Source of the DNA: Kitasatospora aureofaciens
Lineage (GTDB): Bacteria; Actinomycetota; Actinomycetes; Streptomycetales; Streptomycetaceae
Assembly: GCA_000720845.1 (NCBI GenBank)
Contig: JODU01000012.1
Span: 1 to 64,000, forward strand
Direction: 5' to 3'
DNA: 64,000 nucleotides
Every line of letters starts with the position of its first letter. The first letter of the stretch is position 1. The notes beneath the pieces were generated by a model, which saw nothing but the letters and a program-made list of their open reading frames with translations, searched no databases and had not been told where the DNA came from. Positions 35,122 to 42,618 of the stretch are shown in pieces. The position numbers and the translations under genes are program-made.

Positions 35122-36102
35122 ATGCGTGCTGCCCGCCTCATCAAGATGGTGCTGCTCCTCCAGTCCCGCCCGTCGATGACCGCCGCCGAGCTGGCCCGGG
35201 AGCTGGAGGTGTCGGAGCGGACCGTGACACGGGACGCGCAGGCGCTGTCGGAGGCGGGCGTGCCGGTGTACGCGGAGCGGGGGCGGGCCGGCGGCTACCG
35301 CCTGATCGGCGGCTACCGCACCCGGCTGACCGGGCTGGCCCGGGGCGAGGCGGAGGCGCTGTTCCTGTCCGGAGTCCCCGGGGCGCTGCGCGAGATGGGT
35401 CTGGAGGACGCGGCCTCGGCGGCCCGCCTGAAGGTGTCGGCGGCCCTGCTCCCCTCCTTGCGCGACGCCTCCCGTACGGCGGCCCAGCGCTTCCACCTGG
35501 ACGCGCCGAACTGGTTCCACGAGCCGGAGACGCCCGAGCTGCTGCCAGAGGTGGCGGACGCGGTCTGGGACGACCGGCGCGTCGCCGCACGCTACCGGCG
35601 CGGGGCGGACGAGGTCGTCCGGGAGCTGGAGCCGTACGGGCTCGTGCTGAAGGCCGGGGTCTGGTACCTGTGCGCGCGGGTCTCGGGGGCGGGCGACGGG
35701 CCCTTCCGCGTGTACCGCATCGACCGGTTCACGGCGGTGGAGGCGGGCGAGGAGCGTTTCACCCGGGACGAGGGATTCGACCTGCCCGCGTTCTGGGCGG
35801 AGCGGGCCGAGCAGTTCGCGCGGTCGATCCTGCGGGCGGAGGTCGTGGTGCGGCTTTCGGAGCGGGGCGTGCGCGCGCTGCCGTACGCCGTCGACGCGCT
35901 GTCCGCCCGGGAGGCGCTGGAGGCCGCGGGGGCGCCGGACGCGGAGGGCTGGGTGAGGGTGACGCTGCCGGTGGAGTCGGAGGACGTCGCGCACACGCAG
36001 CTCAGGGGGCTGGGGCCGGAGGTGGAGGTACTGGCGCCGGCGACACTGCGGGAGCGCTTCGCGCGGGATGCGCGGCGGTTGGCGGGGTTGTACGGGGGCT
36101 GA
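35122..36102 (+). CDS. WYL-domain transcriptional regulator with HTH_11
   Basis: The 326-aa protein has a DeoR/HTH_11-type winged helix at its N-terminus (AARLIKMVLLLQSRP, TAAELARELEVSERTVTRDA) followed by a WYL domain (VVRELEPYGLVLKAGVWYLCARV, FRVYRIDRFTAVEA) and a WCX region at the C-terminus. WYL domains sense nucleic acid or nucleotide ligands in many regulators. No Shine-Dalgarno is present; the ATG lies 6 nt after a CATCAT hexamer. GTG at 35116 is an alternative start. The stop codon is followed at once by a tandem-repeat array. Targets unknown. Confidence 0.88.
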   Translation: MRAARLIKMVLLLQSRPSMTAAELARELEVSERTVTRDAQALSEAGVPVYAERGRAGGYRLIGGYRTRLTGLARGEAEALFLSGVPGALREMGLEDAASAARLKVSAALLPSLRDASRTAAQRFHLDAPNWFHEPETPELLPEVADAVWDDRRVAARYRRGADEVVRELEPYGLVLKAGVWYLCARVSGAGDGPFRVYRIDRFTAVEAGEERFTRDEGFDLPAFWAERAEQFARSILRAEVVVRLSERGVRALPYAVDALSAREALEAAGAPDAEGWVRVTLPVESEDVAHTQLRGLGPEVEVLAPATLRERFARDARRLAGLYGG

Positions 36103-36109
36103 GCACGGG

Positions 36110-36330
36110 TGCCTGCGGCGCCTGTGCGGGTTCGGTGGGGTGCGGGGTGCCTGCGGCGCCTGTGCGGGGTGGTGGGGGTGCGGGGTGCCTGCGGCGCCTG
36201 TGCGGGTTCGGTGGGGGGTGCCTGCGGCGGCCGTGCGGTGCGGGTTCGGGTTGGGGGTGCCTGCGGCGCCGGTTCGGTGGGGGGGCCTGCGGCGCCTGTG
36301 CGGGTTCGGTGGGGGTGCGCGGTGCGCGGT
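36110..36330. repeat. Tandem G-rich repeat array
   Basis: About six units carrying the core tgcctgcggcgcc begin near 36110, 36148, 36186, 36219, 36258 and 36284, with spacing of 27-39 nt. Each is followed by variable tgtgcgggttcggtgggg-type sequence. The strand is extremely G-rich, with many runs of four to six G, so it might form quadruplex or slipped structures. No open frame here looks like real coding sequence. Confidence 0.82.
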
Positions 36331-36390
36331 GCGTTGTGGGTGGGTCGGGGCCGCGCCGGGGGGTGTCCGTCCTCGGAACGGCGGCGGGCC

Positions 36391-36512
36391 GTCGCCATGC
36401 CGCTTAGCTGCGGGCAGTCGTGCTGCTGGGGCGATGGGGAGAGTGGGCGCAGCGGCACCCCGTAAGCGCCGGGCCGCGCTCTCCACCCCGCACAGGCGCC
36501 GCAGGCACCCCG
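36391..36512. repeat. Dispersed repeat (short copy) and inverted unit closing the tandem array
   Basis: Positions 36391-36471 match the minus strand of 22960-23065 but lack its internal insert of about 35 nt. Positions 36484-36512 are the exact 29-nt reverse complement of 36143-36171 in the tandem array, so the array and the dispersed repeat are enclosed by an inverted pair about 310 nt apart. Confidence 0.82.
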
Positions 36513-36572
36513 TAGATAACGATCCGCCGCACTCCGCGTGCGCGGCCCCCGCCCAGGGCCGATGCTGGACCC

Positions 36573-37097
36573 GTGATGGACGAGACGGAGTTCTGGGAGC
36601 TGATCGACGCCGCCCGGCAGGGCGCCGACGGCGATCCCGAGGACCAGGCCGACCTGCTGGTGGAGCGGCTCCTCGACATGGACCCGGACCTGGTGCTCGA
36701 CTTCGCCCGCCACTTCGAGGCCCGTTACAACCGCGCCTGCACCTGGGACCTGTGGGGTGCCGCGTGGCTGCTGCTCGGCGGGGCCAGCGACGATGCCTTC
36801 GACTACTTCCGGTGCTGGCTGATCGGCCAGGGCCGCGAGGTGTACGAGGGCGCGGCGCACGAGCCCGACTCGCTCGCCGAGCTGCTGGACGACTTCGACG
36901 AGGAGCTGGACGGCGACGGCGAGGAGCTGGGTTACGCCGCCGACGAGGCCTACGAGCAGCTCACCGGCACCGTCGCCCCGGACCTGGGCATCGCGCCCGC
37001 GCCCGCCGAACCGCTGGGCACCCCGATCGACCTGGAGGACGACCGGGCCCTCGCCGAGCGCCTGCCCCGTCTGTGGGCGAGGTTCGGACCGGAGTGA
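36573..37097 (+). CDS. DUF4240 protein
   Basis: A 174-aa acidic, soluble protein with MDETEFWELIDAARQGADGD at the N-terminus and LLLGGASDDAFDYFRCWLIG and REVYEGAAHEPDSLAEL in the middle, the DUF4240 pattern common in streptomycetes. Function unknown. Two starts are possible, GTG at 36573 and ATG at 36576. No Shine-Dalgarno is seen; a GATGCT hexamer ends 6 nt before the GTG, so it may be leaderless. It directly follows the repeat region. Confidence 0.85.
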   Translation: MMDETEFWELIDAARQGADGDPEDQADLLVERLLDMDPDLVLDFARHFEARYNRACTWDLWGAAWLLLGGASDDAFDYFRCWLIGQGREVYEGAAHEPDSLAELLDDFDEELDGDGEELGYAADEAYEQLTGTVAPDLGIAPAPAEPLGTPIDLEDDRALAERLPRLWARFGPE

Positions 37098-37121
37098 GGC
37101 ACCCCGCCCGCCCCGCCGGGG

Positions 37122-37943
37122 TCAGACCCGGCCCTGGAGGCGGGCCGCCGTGTCCCTGATGTCGCCGAGGCGGGCGCTGAGCGCGGCGCCCGGGCAGCTC
37201 GTGGCGTAGCCGTCGTCGTGGCCCGCCACGGCGGGCAGTGTGGCGGTGGCGCCCGCGGCGAACCGGCTGAGGCCGTTGCTGGAGACCAGGGCGACCTTCG
37301 CGCGCGGGTCGGTGCCGGTCTCGCCCAGTTTCCAGGCGGCCACGGCGGCGATCGCGTCGGTCAGCTCGCGGGGCACGGGCACCCCGGCGGTGTAGGTGCC
37401 GAGGGCGGCGATCCCGGTGGTGCGGTGGTTGAAGCCCTGGGTGTGGGCGCCGGTGACGGGGCGGTCGATGCCCCCGGCGCGGCCCTCGTAGACGGTGCCG
37501 CAGCGGTCGACGACGAAGTTGTAGCCGATGTCGTCCCAGTCCCGGGCGCCGGTCTGGCCCTGGTACACCCCGCGGAGTATGGCCGGCACGTCTGCGCAGT
37601 CGTAGCCGTTCGGCGTGTCCGTGTGGTGGACGAAGACGGCGATCACCTTGTCGTCGTAGCGGGGGGCGGGCTGGGCACGGGCTGCGTCGCCCAGCCAGAC
37701 CGACCGGGGCACGATGTCAGGCCGGGGCGCGGCGTACCGGTCGGTGGCGGCGGCCGGGGCGGCGTCGGCGTCGGCGTCGGCCGCCCGTTCCACGCCGTTC
37801 GCGCACAGGAAGAGCGCGGCGACGGCGGCCAGCCCGGGCAGGGCGCCGAGCAGCGCCCGGGCCGCGGCCGGCATGCGGGCGGCGCCGGGTATGCGGGCGG
37901 GCCGTCGCTCCCGGGCCCGGCGCGGTCCTCGGAAGACTCGCAT
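37122..37943 (-). CDS. Exported peptidoglycan-recognition (N-acetylmuramoyl-L-alanine amidase-like) protein
   Basis: The 273-aa protein has a basic N-terminus and one hydrophobic segment (ALLGALPGLAAVAALFLCA, about residues 29-47), either a signal peptide or an anchor. The PGRP/amidase_2 domain follows: SVWLGDAA, VIAVFVHHTDTPNGYDC, GYNFVVDRCGTVYEGRAGG and GHDDGYATSCPGAAL. The zinc ligands would be a histidine in VHHTDT, the histidine in GHDD and the cysteine in SCPG, so it is probably an active amidase. The ATG at 37943 is chosen because the frame upstream lacks normal signal features. It is divergent from the MarP-like gene. Confidence 0.87.
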   Translation of the reverse strand: MRVFRGPRRARERRPARIPGAARMPAAARALLGALPGLAAVAALFLCANGVERAADADADAAPAAATDRYAAPRPDIVPRSVWLGDAARAQPAPRYDDKVIAVFVHHTDTPNGYDCADVPAILRGVYQGQTGARDWDDIGYNFVVDRCGTVYEGRAGGIDRPVTGAHTQGFNHRTTGIAALGTYTAGVPVPRELTDAIAAVAAWKLGETGTDPRAKVALVSSNGLSRFAAGATATLPAVAGHDDGYATSCPGAALSARLGDIRDTAARLQGRV

Positions 37944-38153
37944 GGTCCTACTGTCCGGCCGATCCGCCCTGTCCGCGATGTGGGGTGTGCCACCCGGTGG
38001 AACCATCGTCCCGGTGCGCGGCGTTTCAGGGGTGACCGCACACATTCGCTCGCACGGGTGGCCGGTTTTCGGACCCCCGTGCGCCTCAGGCTGATCATCG
38101 GCCCGGTACGGCGCGTACTGAGGGTCCCGGGGTCCGGTAGAAAGGCGGTTCGC

Positions 38154-39338
38154 GTGGACCTGCTCGACATCGTGCTGGCACTGGTGGTGCTGGTCTACGC
38201 GGCCTCCGGCTACCGGCGCGGGCTGGTGGCCGGCTGTGTGTCGCTGGCCGGCTTCGTGGGCGGTGCGGTGCTCGGCGTGTGGGTCCTGCCGTGGGCGACG
38301 GACCTGGTGGCGCGGGGCTCGACCGAGGCGACGGTGGTCGCGGTGGTCACGGTGCTGCTCCCGGCGATGGTGGGTCACGAGCTGGCGGGGCGTCTCGCGC
38401 TGCGGCTGCGCCGGGAGCTGGACGCCGGTCCGCTCCGGGTGGCCGACGAGGTCGGCGGGGCGGTCGCGAACTCGGCGGCGGCGCTGATCGTGGCGTGGGT
38501 GGCGGCGAGCGTGCTCGCGGCCTCCTCGTCCTCGCTGCTCACCTCGGCGATCCGGGACTCGACGCTGCTGGGCGCGGTGCAGCGGGTGATGCCGGACACC
38601 ACCCCGGCGTGGTTCTCGGGGGCGACGTCCGCGCTGGCCGAGGCCGGGTTCCCGCAGGTCTTCAACCCGTTCGAGAACGAGTCGGCCGCCGAGGTCGCCG
38701 AGCCGACCGGCGACAGCGTCACGCCGGCGGCCACCCGCGCGGCCAAGCTCAGCACGGTGAAGGTGGAGGGGGTGACCGGCACCCAGGGCCGGGAGGGCAG
38801 CGGCTTCGTGTACGCGCCGGAGCACGTGATGACCAACGCCCACGTGGTGGCCGGCATCGACGACCCCGGTGTGCGGGTCGGCGGGGTGGGCCCGGCGCAC
38901 GAAGCGCGGGTGGTGCTGTTCGACCCGGACAAGGACGTGGCCGTGCTGTACGTGCCCGGCCTGAGGGCACCGGTGCTGCGGTTCGACGAGGACGCCTCGC
39001 GCGGCGACTCCGCGGTGGTGGCGGGCTACCCGCAGAACGGCGACCTGGACCTGCGGGCGGCGACGGTGGCCAACCGGGTCCGCGCCACCGGCCAGAACAT
39101 CTACAACGACGAGAACGTGACCCGGGAGATCTACTCGATCCGTTCCACGGTCCGCCCCGGCAACTCGGGCGGACCGCTGCTGACCACCGACGGGCGGGTG
39201 TACGGCGTGGTGTTCGCCCGTTCCACCTCCGACGCCGAGACCGGCTACGTGCTGACGGCGGCCGAGGTGGCTCCCGACGCCCGCGCCGCGGCGGACGCCA
39301 CGCGGGCGGTGGACACGGGCGAGCCGGTCACGTCGTGA
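38154..39338 (+). CDS. MarP-like membrane serine protease (CvpA plus trypsin domain)
   Basis: A 394-aa protein with four membrane helices in the first 150 residues (CvpA-type: DIVLALVVLVYAASGYRRG) and a trypsin-like domain in about 200-375. The triad is His230 (TNAHVV), Asp261 (KDVAVLYV) and Ser338 (PGNSGGPLL). Size and layout match mycobacterial MarP (Rv3671c), which supports acid and oxidative stress survival by cleaving cell-wall hydrolases; here a PGRP amidase gene is the divergent neighbour and a possible substrate. GAAAGG lies 8 nt before the GTG. Confidence 0.9.
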   Translation: MDLLDIVLALVVLVYAASGYRRGLVAGCVSLAGFVGGAVLGVWVLPWATDLVARGSTEATVVAVVTVLLPAMVGHELAGRLALRLRRELDAGPLRVADEVGGAVANSAAALIVAWVAASVLAASSSSLLTSAIRDSTLLGAVQRVMPDTTPAWFSGATSALAEAGFPQVFNPFENESAAEVAEPTGDSVTPAATRAAKLSTVKVEGVTGTQGREGSGFVYAPEHVMTNAHVVAGIDDPGVRVGGVGPAHEARVVLFDPDKDVAVLYVPGLRAPVLRFDEDASRGDSAVVAGYPQNGDLDLRAATVANRVRATGQNIYNDENVTREIYSIRSTVRPGNSGGPLLTTDGRVYGVVFARSTSDAETGYVLTAAEVAPDARAAADATRAVDTGEPVTS

Positions 39339-39852
39339 GCGCGTCCCCGGCCGGGCGGTCCGGGCCGGTCAGCATCTGTCCCATCAGCACGTCGTCGACG
39401 TACCGGCCGTCGAGGTGGAACTCCTCGGGCTGCACGCCCTCGACGACGAAGCCCTCCGACTCGTAGAGCTTCCGCGCTGCCGTGTTGTGACCGAGGACCC
39501 GCAGGGTGATGCGGCGGAAGCCCTCCTGCCGGGCCTCCTCGACGGCGGCCCGGACCAGTGCCCGCCCCACGCCGTGGCCGCGGGCCGCGCCGGCGACGGC
39601 GAGGCCGCGGATCTGGCGGACGTGGGTGTTGGAGGCCAACGGGGTGGGGAAACCGAGGCGGACATAGCCGACGACGGCGCCGTCGAGTTCGGCGACCAGG
39701 TGGGCGTCGGGCCCGCAGGTGTCGCGGAAGAAGGGGTCGTCCGGTGCCGGCGGGGGCGAGACGGCGTGCAGGTAGGACCAGGTCTCGTGGTCGATCCGGC
39801 GCAGCGGGTGCTCGTCCTCGGGCCTGGCGCGGCGTATGTGCGGGGCTGGCAT
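39328..39852 (-). CDS. GNAT-family N-acetyltransferase
   Basis: The 174-aa protein has the GNAT fold: VRQIRGLAVAGAARGHGVG is the acetyl-CoA pyrophosphate loop (R/Q-x-x-G-x-G/A type) and HNTAARKLYESEGF the motif B region. The acceptor substrate is unknown. TACAGT (39860-39865, minus) ends 7 nt before the ATG, without Shine-Dalgarno, which suggests a leaderless transcript. Its 3-prime end overlaps the convergent MarP-like gene by 11 nt. Confidence 0.87.
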   Translation of the reverse strand: MPAPHIRRARPEDEHPLRRIDHETWSYLHAVSPPPAPDDPFFRDTCGPDAHLVAELDGAVVGYVRLGFPTPLASNTHVRQIRGLAVAGAARGHGVGRALVRAAVEEARQEGFRRITLRVLGHNTAARKLYESEGFVVEGVQPEEFHLDGRYVDDVLMGQMLTGPDRPAGDALTT

Positions 39853-39923
39853 GACGATCACTGTACGACGCGGTGCCGGGGCCGTTCCGTCGATTTCTCC
39901 TGGCCACCCGGCAGGATGGGCCC

Positions 39924-40916
39924 ATGGAGGACGGGCACGTGGGCGGTGGGCACATGGACGACGGGCACATGGCGGGCGGACACATGGACGGCCGGCACAT
40001 GGACGGCGGACACCCCGACAGGGGTCGTTCCCGCACCGCGGTGGCCGGTGCGTCCGGTCTGATCGGCGCCGCGCTGGCCCGGTCCCTGACGGCGGACGGG
40101 CACCGGGTGGTGCGTCTGGTGCGGCGCGCACCGCAGGGCGCGGACGAGGTCCGCTGGGACCCGGAGAACGGGCGGGTGGACGCGGCCGGGCTGGAGGGCT
40201 GCGACGCCGTGGTCAATCTGGCCGGGGCCGGGGTGGGCGACCGCCGCTGGACCGACGCGTACAAGACCCGCATCCGCAGCAGCCGGGTGCACGGCACGAC
40301 GGCGCTGGCGGAGGCCGTCGCCGCGATGGAGCGGCCGCCGCGCGTCTTCGTGAACGGCAGTGCGATGGGCTACTACGGGGAGACCGGCGACCGGCCCGTG
40401 GACGAGAGCGCACCCGCCGGGGAGGGCTTCCTGCCGGGTCTGTGCGTGGAGTGGGAGGCCGCGGCGGCCCCCGCCCGGGAGGCGGGCGTGCGGACGGTGT
40501 TCACGCGCACCGGACTGGTCGTCGCGCGCGGGGGCGGCGCCTGGGGCCGGCTCTTCCCGCTCTTCCGGGCGGGGCTCGGCGGACGGCTGGGCGACGGCTC
40601 GCAGTACTGGTCGTTCATCGCGCTGCACGACGAGGTGGCGGCGATCCGGCACCTCATGGACCGGGACGACCTGTCCGGCCCCTTCAACCTGACCGCCCCG
40701 CGGCCGGTGACGAACCGTGAGGTGACGGTGGCCATGGGCCGGGTGCTGCACCGCCCGGCGCCGTTCGCGGTGCCCGCGCCGGTCCTGCGGGCGGCGCTCG
40801 GCGAGATGGCGGGCGACGTCCTCGGCAGCGCCCGGGTCCTGCCGGCCCGCCTCCTGGAGTCGGGCTTCCGCTTCGCGTTCCCGGAGATCGACGGGGCGAT
40901 CCGGGCGGCCCTGTAG
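39924..40916 (+). CDS. SDR39U1-type (TIGR01777) epimerase with His/Met repeat at the N-terminus
   Basis: The 330-aa protein is an extended short-chain dehydrogenase of the TIGR01777/SDR39U1 group: AVAGASGLIGAALARSL for NAD(P), DAVVNLAGAGVGDRRW, VNGSAMGYYGETGD and a DUF1731 C-terminal part (LGEMAGDVLGSARVLP). Before the fold there are about 30 extra residues of Gly-His-Met-Asp repeats (GGHMDDGHMAGGHMDGRHMD), not usual for the family. The ATG at 39924 has no Shine-Dalgarno but CAGGAT ends 6 nt before it; later ATGs in the repeat could also start. Substrate unknown. Confidence 0.82.
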   Translation: MEDGHVGGGHMDDGHMAGGHMDGRHMDGGHPDRGRSRTAVAGASGLIGAALARSLTADGHRVVRLVRRAPQGADEVRWDPENGRVDAAGLEGCDAVVNLAGAGVGDRRWTDAYKTRIRSSRVHGTTALAEAVAAMERPPRVFVNGSAMGYYGETGDRPVDESAPAGEGFLPGLCVEWEAAAAPAREAGVRTVFTRTGLVVARGGGAWGRLFPLFRAGLGGRLGDGSQYWSFIALHDEVAAIRHLMDRDDLSGPFNLTAPRPVTNREVTVAMGRVLHRPAPFAVPAPVLRAALGEMAGDVLGSARVLPARLLESGFRFAFPEIDGAIRAAL

Positions 40917-40975
40917 CCGCGCCCGGCGACGTGTACCGACCGCGTACCCACCGCGTGCCGGTCGCTTCACGACGA

Positions 40976-41019
40976 CATCGCGACCACATGGCGCCCGCAT
41001 CGCGACCTCCTGGCGACCG
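40976..41019. repeat. 22-bp imperfect direct repeat
   Basis: Two adjacent 22-nt units starting at 40976 and 40998 share catcgcgacc and tggcg, and further gcgacc motifs follow up to about 41060. They lie in the 260-bp gap upstream of the FAD oxidoreductase gene, where no other gene is seen, and might be a protein-binding array. Confidence 0.5.
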
Positions 41020-41176
41020 TGTCCCACCCGTATGCGACCACTGTGCGACCGTGTGCTGCCCCCGCACGATTCCCGTTGACCGGTCCGGGCCCTAACCTCG
41101 TCTCGAACTCGGGTATTCCTCAAGCCTGTTGGGGGCATCACGTCTCCAGCGGCCGCGCAACCTCGAGGAGGGGCAC

Positions 41177-42580
41177 GTGCTTGAGCCCGCGTACCAGGCG
41201 GACGTCGTCGTCGTGGGGGCCGGGATCGCCGGACTCGCCGCGGCGCAACGGCTGACCAGCGCAGGAGTGACGACCACGGTCCTGGAGGCCGCCCACACGG
41301 TGGGCGGCCGGATGGCCACCGAGAAGGTCGACGGTTTCCGGCTCGACAGAATCGGACAGCTGCTGTCCACGGCCTATCCCGAACTGCGCAGCACCCCCGG
41401 GCTCGACGGTCTCGCGCTGCTGCCCTTCGCCCCCGGGGTCCTGCTGCACAGCGAGGGCCGTCACCATCGCGCGGGCGCCCCGGCGGGCGGACGAAGCGCA
41501 CGGGGCGCACTCCATGCGGTGCGCGCCCTGGCGAGCGCCCCCCGCTCGATGCCCGCGCCCCGGCGCGCGATCAACCCGCCCAGCGCGTCCGGCGGGCCCG
41601 TCGCCGCGCCCCGCACCCGCGCCGGCGCCCCGCTCGGCACCGCCGTGGACCAGGCCCGGCTCGGCGCCGCGCTGGCCCGGCTCGCGCACACGCCGGCCGA
41701 ACGTCTGCTGGCCCGGCCGGAGCTGCCCGCCGCCCGGGCGCTGGCGGCCCGGGGACTGCCGGCCCGCACGATCGACGGCTTCCTGCGCCCGCTGCTCGCC
41801 GCCCTGCTGTACGACCCGGACCTCACCACGTCCAGCCGGTGCGCGGACCTCGCGCTGCGCGCCTTCGCCGGTGGGCGGCTCGCGCTGCCGGAGGGCGGCG
41901 CCGAAGCCCTGCCGGAGCACATGGCGCGGCCGCTGCCGCCGGGCACCGTGCACACCGGGGTCCGCGTCACCTCGGTCGCGACCAACGCCGTGACCACCGC
42001 GGAGCACGGTGTCATCCGCTGCCGGGCCGTCCTGGTGGCGACCGACGCCCGCGCGGCGGCCGAACTGCTGCCGGGGCTGCGGGTGCCGGACTTCCACCCG
42101 GTGACGGTGGTCCACCACACGACCGACGAGCCGACGACCACCGGCGCGGCCCTGCTGCTTGACGCCGACCGGGGCGGCCCGGTCGCCCACACGGCGCAGG
42201 TCAGCCAGGTGGACCCGTCCCGCGCACCCGCCGGACGCACCCTCGTCTCGTCGACGGTCCTCGGCCCTCCCCGGGCCGGCCTCGACACCGCCGTACGCAT
42301 CCACCTGTCCCGGCTCTACGGCACCTCGACCACCCGCTGGGAGACGCTCGCCGTGCACCACACCCCCGAGGCGGTGCCCGCGATGCGCCCGCCGCACGAC
42401 CCGCGCAGGCCGGTACGGCTGCTGGCCGGGCTGTACGTGTGCGGCGACCACCGTGACACCAGCACCGCCCAGGGCGCCCTGCACTCGGGCCACCGGGCCT
42501 CGGCGGCGATCCTGGCCGACCTGGGCGCGAGCCGGCCGATGCACACGGCGGAGGCCCCGGCGTCGACCCGAGCGGCTTAG
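41177..42580 (+). CDS. FAD-dependent oxidoreductase, amine-oxidase/desaturase-like
   Basis: The 467-aa protein begins with a dinucleotide-binding motif (VVVVGAGIAGLAAAQRLTSAG) and VLEAAHTVGGRMATEK, typical of the NAD(P)-binding_8/amino-oxidase superfamily that includes protoporphyrinogen oxidase and carotenoid desaturases. A C-terminal GLYVCGDHRDTSTAQGALHSG is the flavin-contacting end. The middle part is Ala/Arg/Pro-rich. GAGGAGGGG lies just before the GTG. Substrate unknown, and no carotenoid or haem genes are nearby. Confidence 0.85.
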   Translation: MLEPAYQADVVVVGAGIAGLAAAQRLTSAGVTTTVLEAAHTVGGRMATEKVDGFRLDRIGQLLSTAYPELRSTPGLDGLALLPFAPGVLLHSEGRHHRAGAPAGGRSARGALHAVRALASAPRSMPAPRRAINPPSASGGPVAAPRTRAGAPLGTAVDQARLGAALARLAHTPAERLLARPELPAARALAARGLPARTIDGFLRPLLAALLYDPDLTTSSRCADLALRAFAGGRLALPEGGAEALPEHMARPLPPGTVHTGVRVTSVATNAVTTAEHGVIRCRAVLVATDARAAAELLPGLRVPDFHPVTVVHHTTDEPTTTGAALLLDADRGGPVAHTAQVSQVDPSRAPAGRTLVSSTVLGPPRAGLDTAVRIHLSRLYGTSTTRWETLAVHHTPEAVPAMRPPHDPRRPVRLLAGLYVCGDHRDTSTAQGALHSGHRASAAILADLGASRPMHTAEAPASTRAA

Positions 42581-42582
42581 CA

Positions 42583-42604
42583 CCGGGCCGCCCGGGCGGC
42601 CCGG
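42583..42604. terminator. Perfect 22-bp palindrome between convergent genes
   Basis: The sequence from CCGGGCCGCC to GGCGGCCCGG is fully self-complementary and begins 2 nt after the oxidoreductase stop. It ends 15 nt before the stop codon of the convergent regulator. Confidence 0.6.
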
Positions 42605-42618
42605 GCAGCCCGGCCAGC

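Noticed and set aside
36110..36330. CRISPR array
   Set aside because: The unit spacing is irregular (27-39 nt), the spacers are themselves similar G-rich sequence and there are no cas genes.
36103..36572. Open frames through the G-rich repeat region
   Set aside because: They encode only repeat-type sequence such as CGACAGSVG, have no ribosome sites and differ in all frames.
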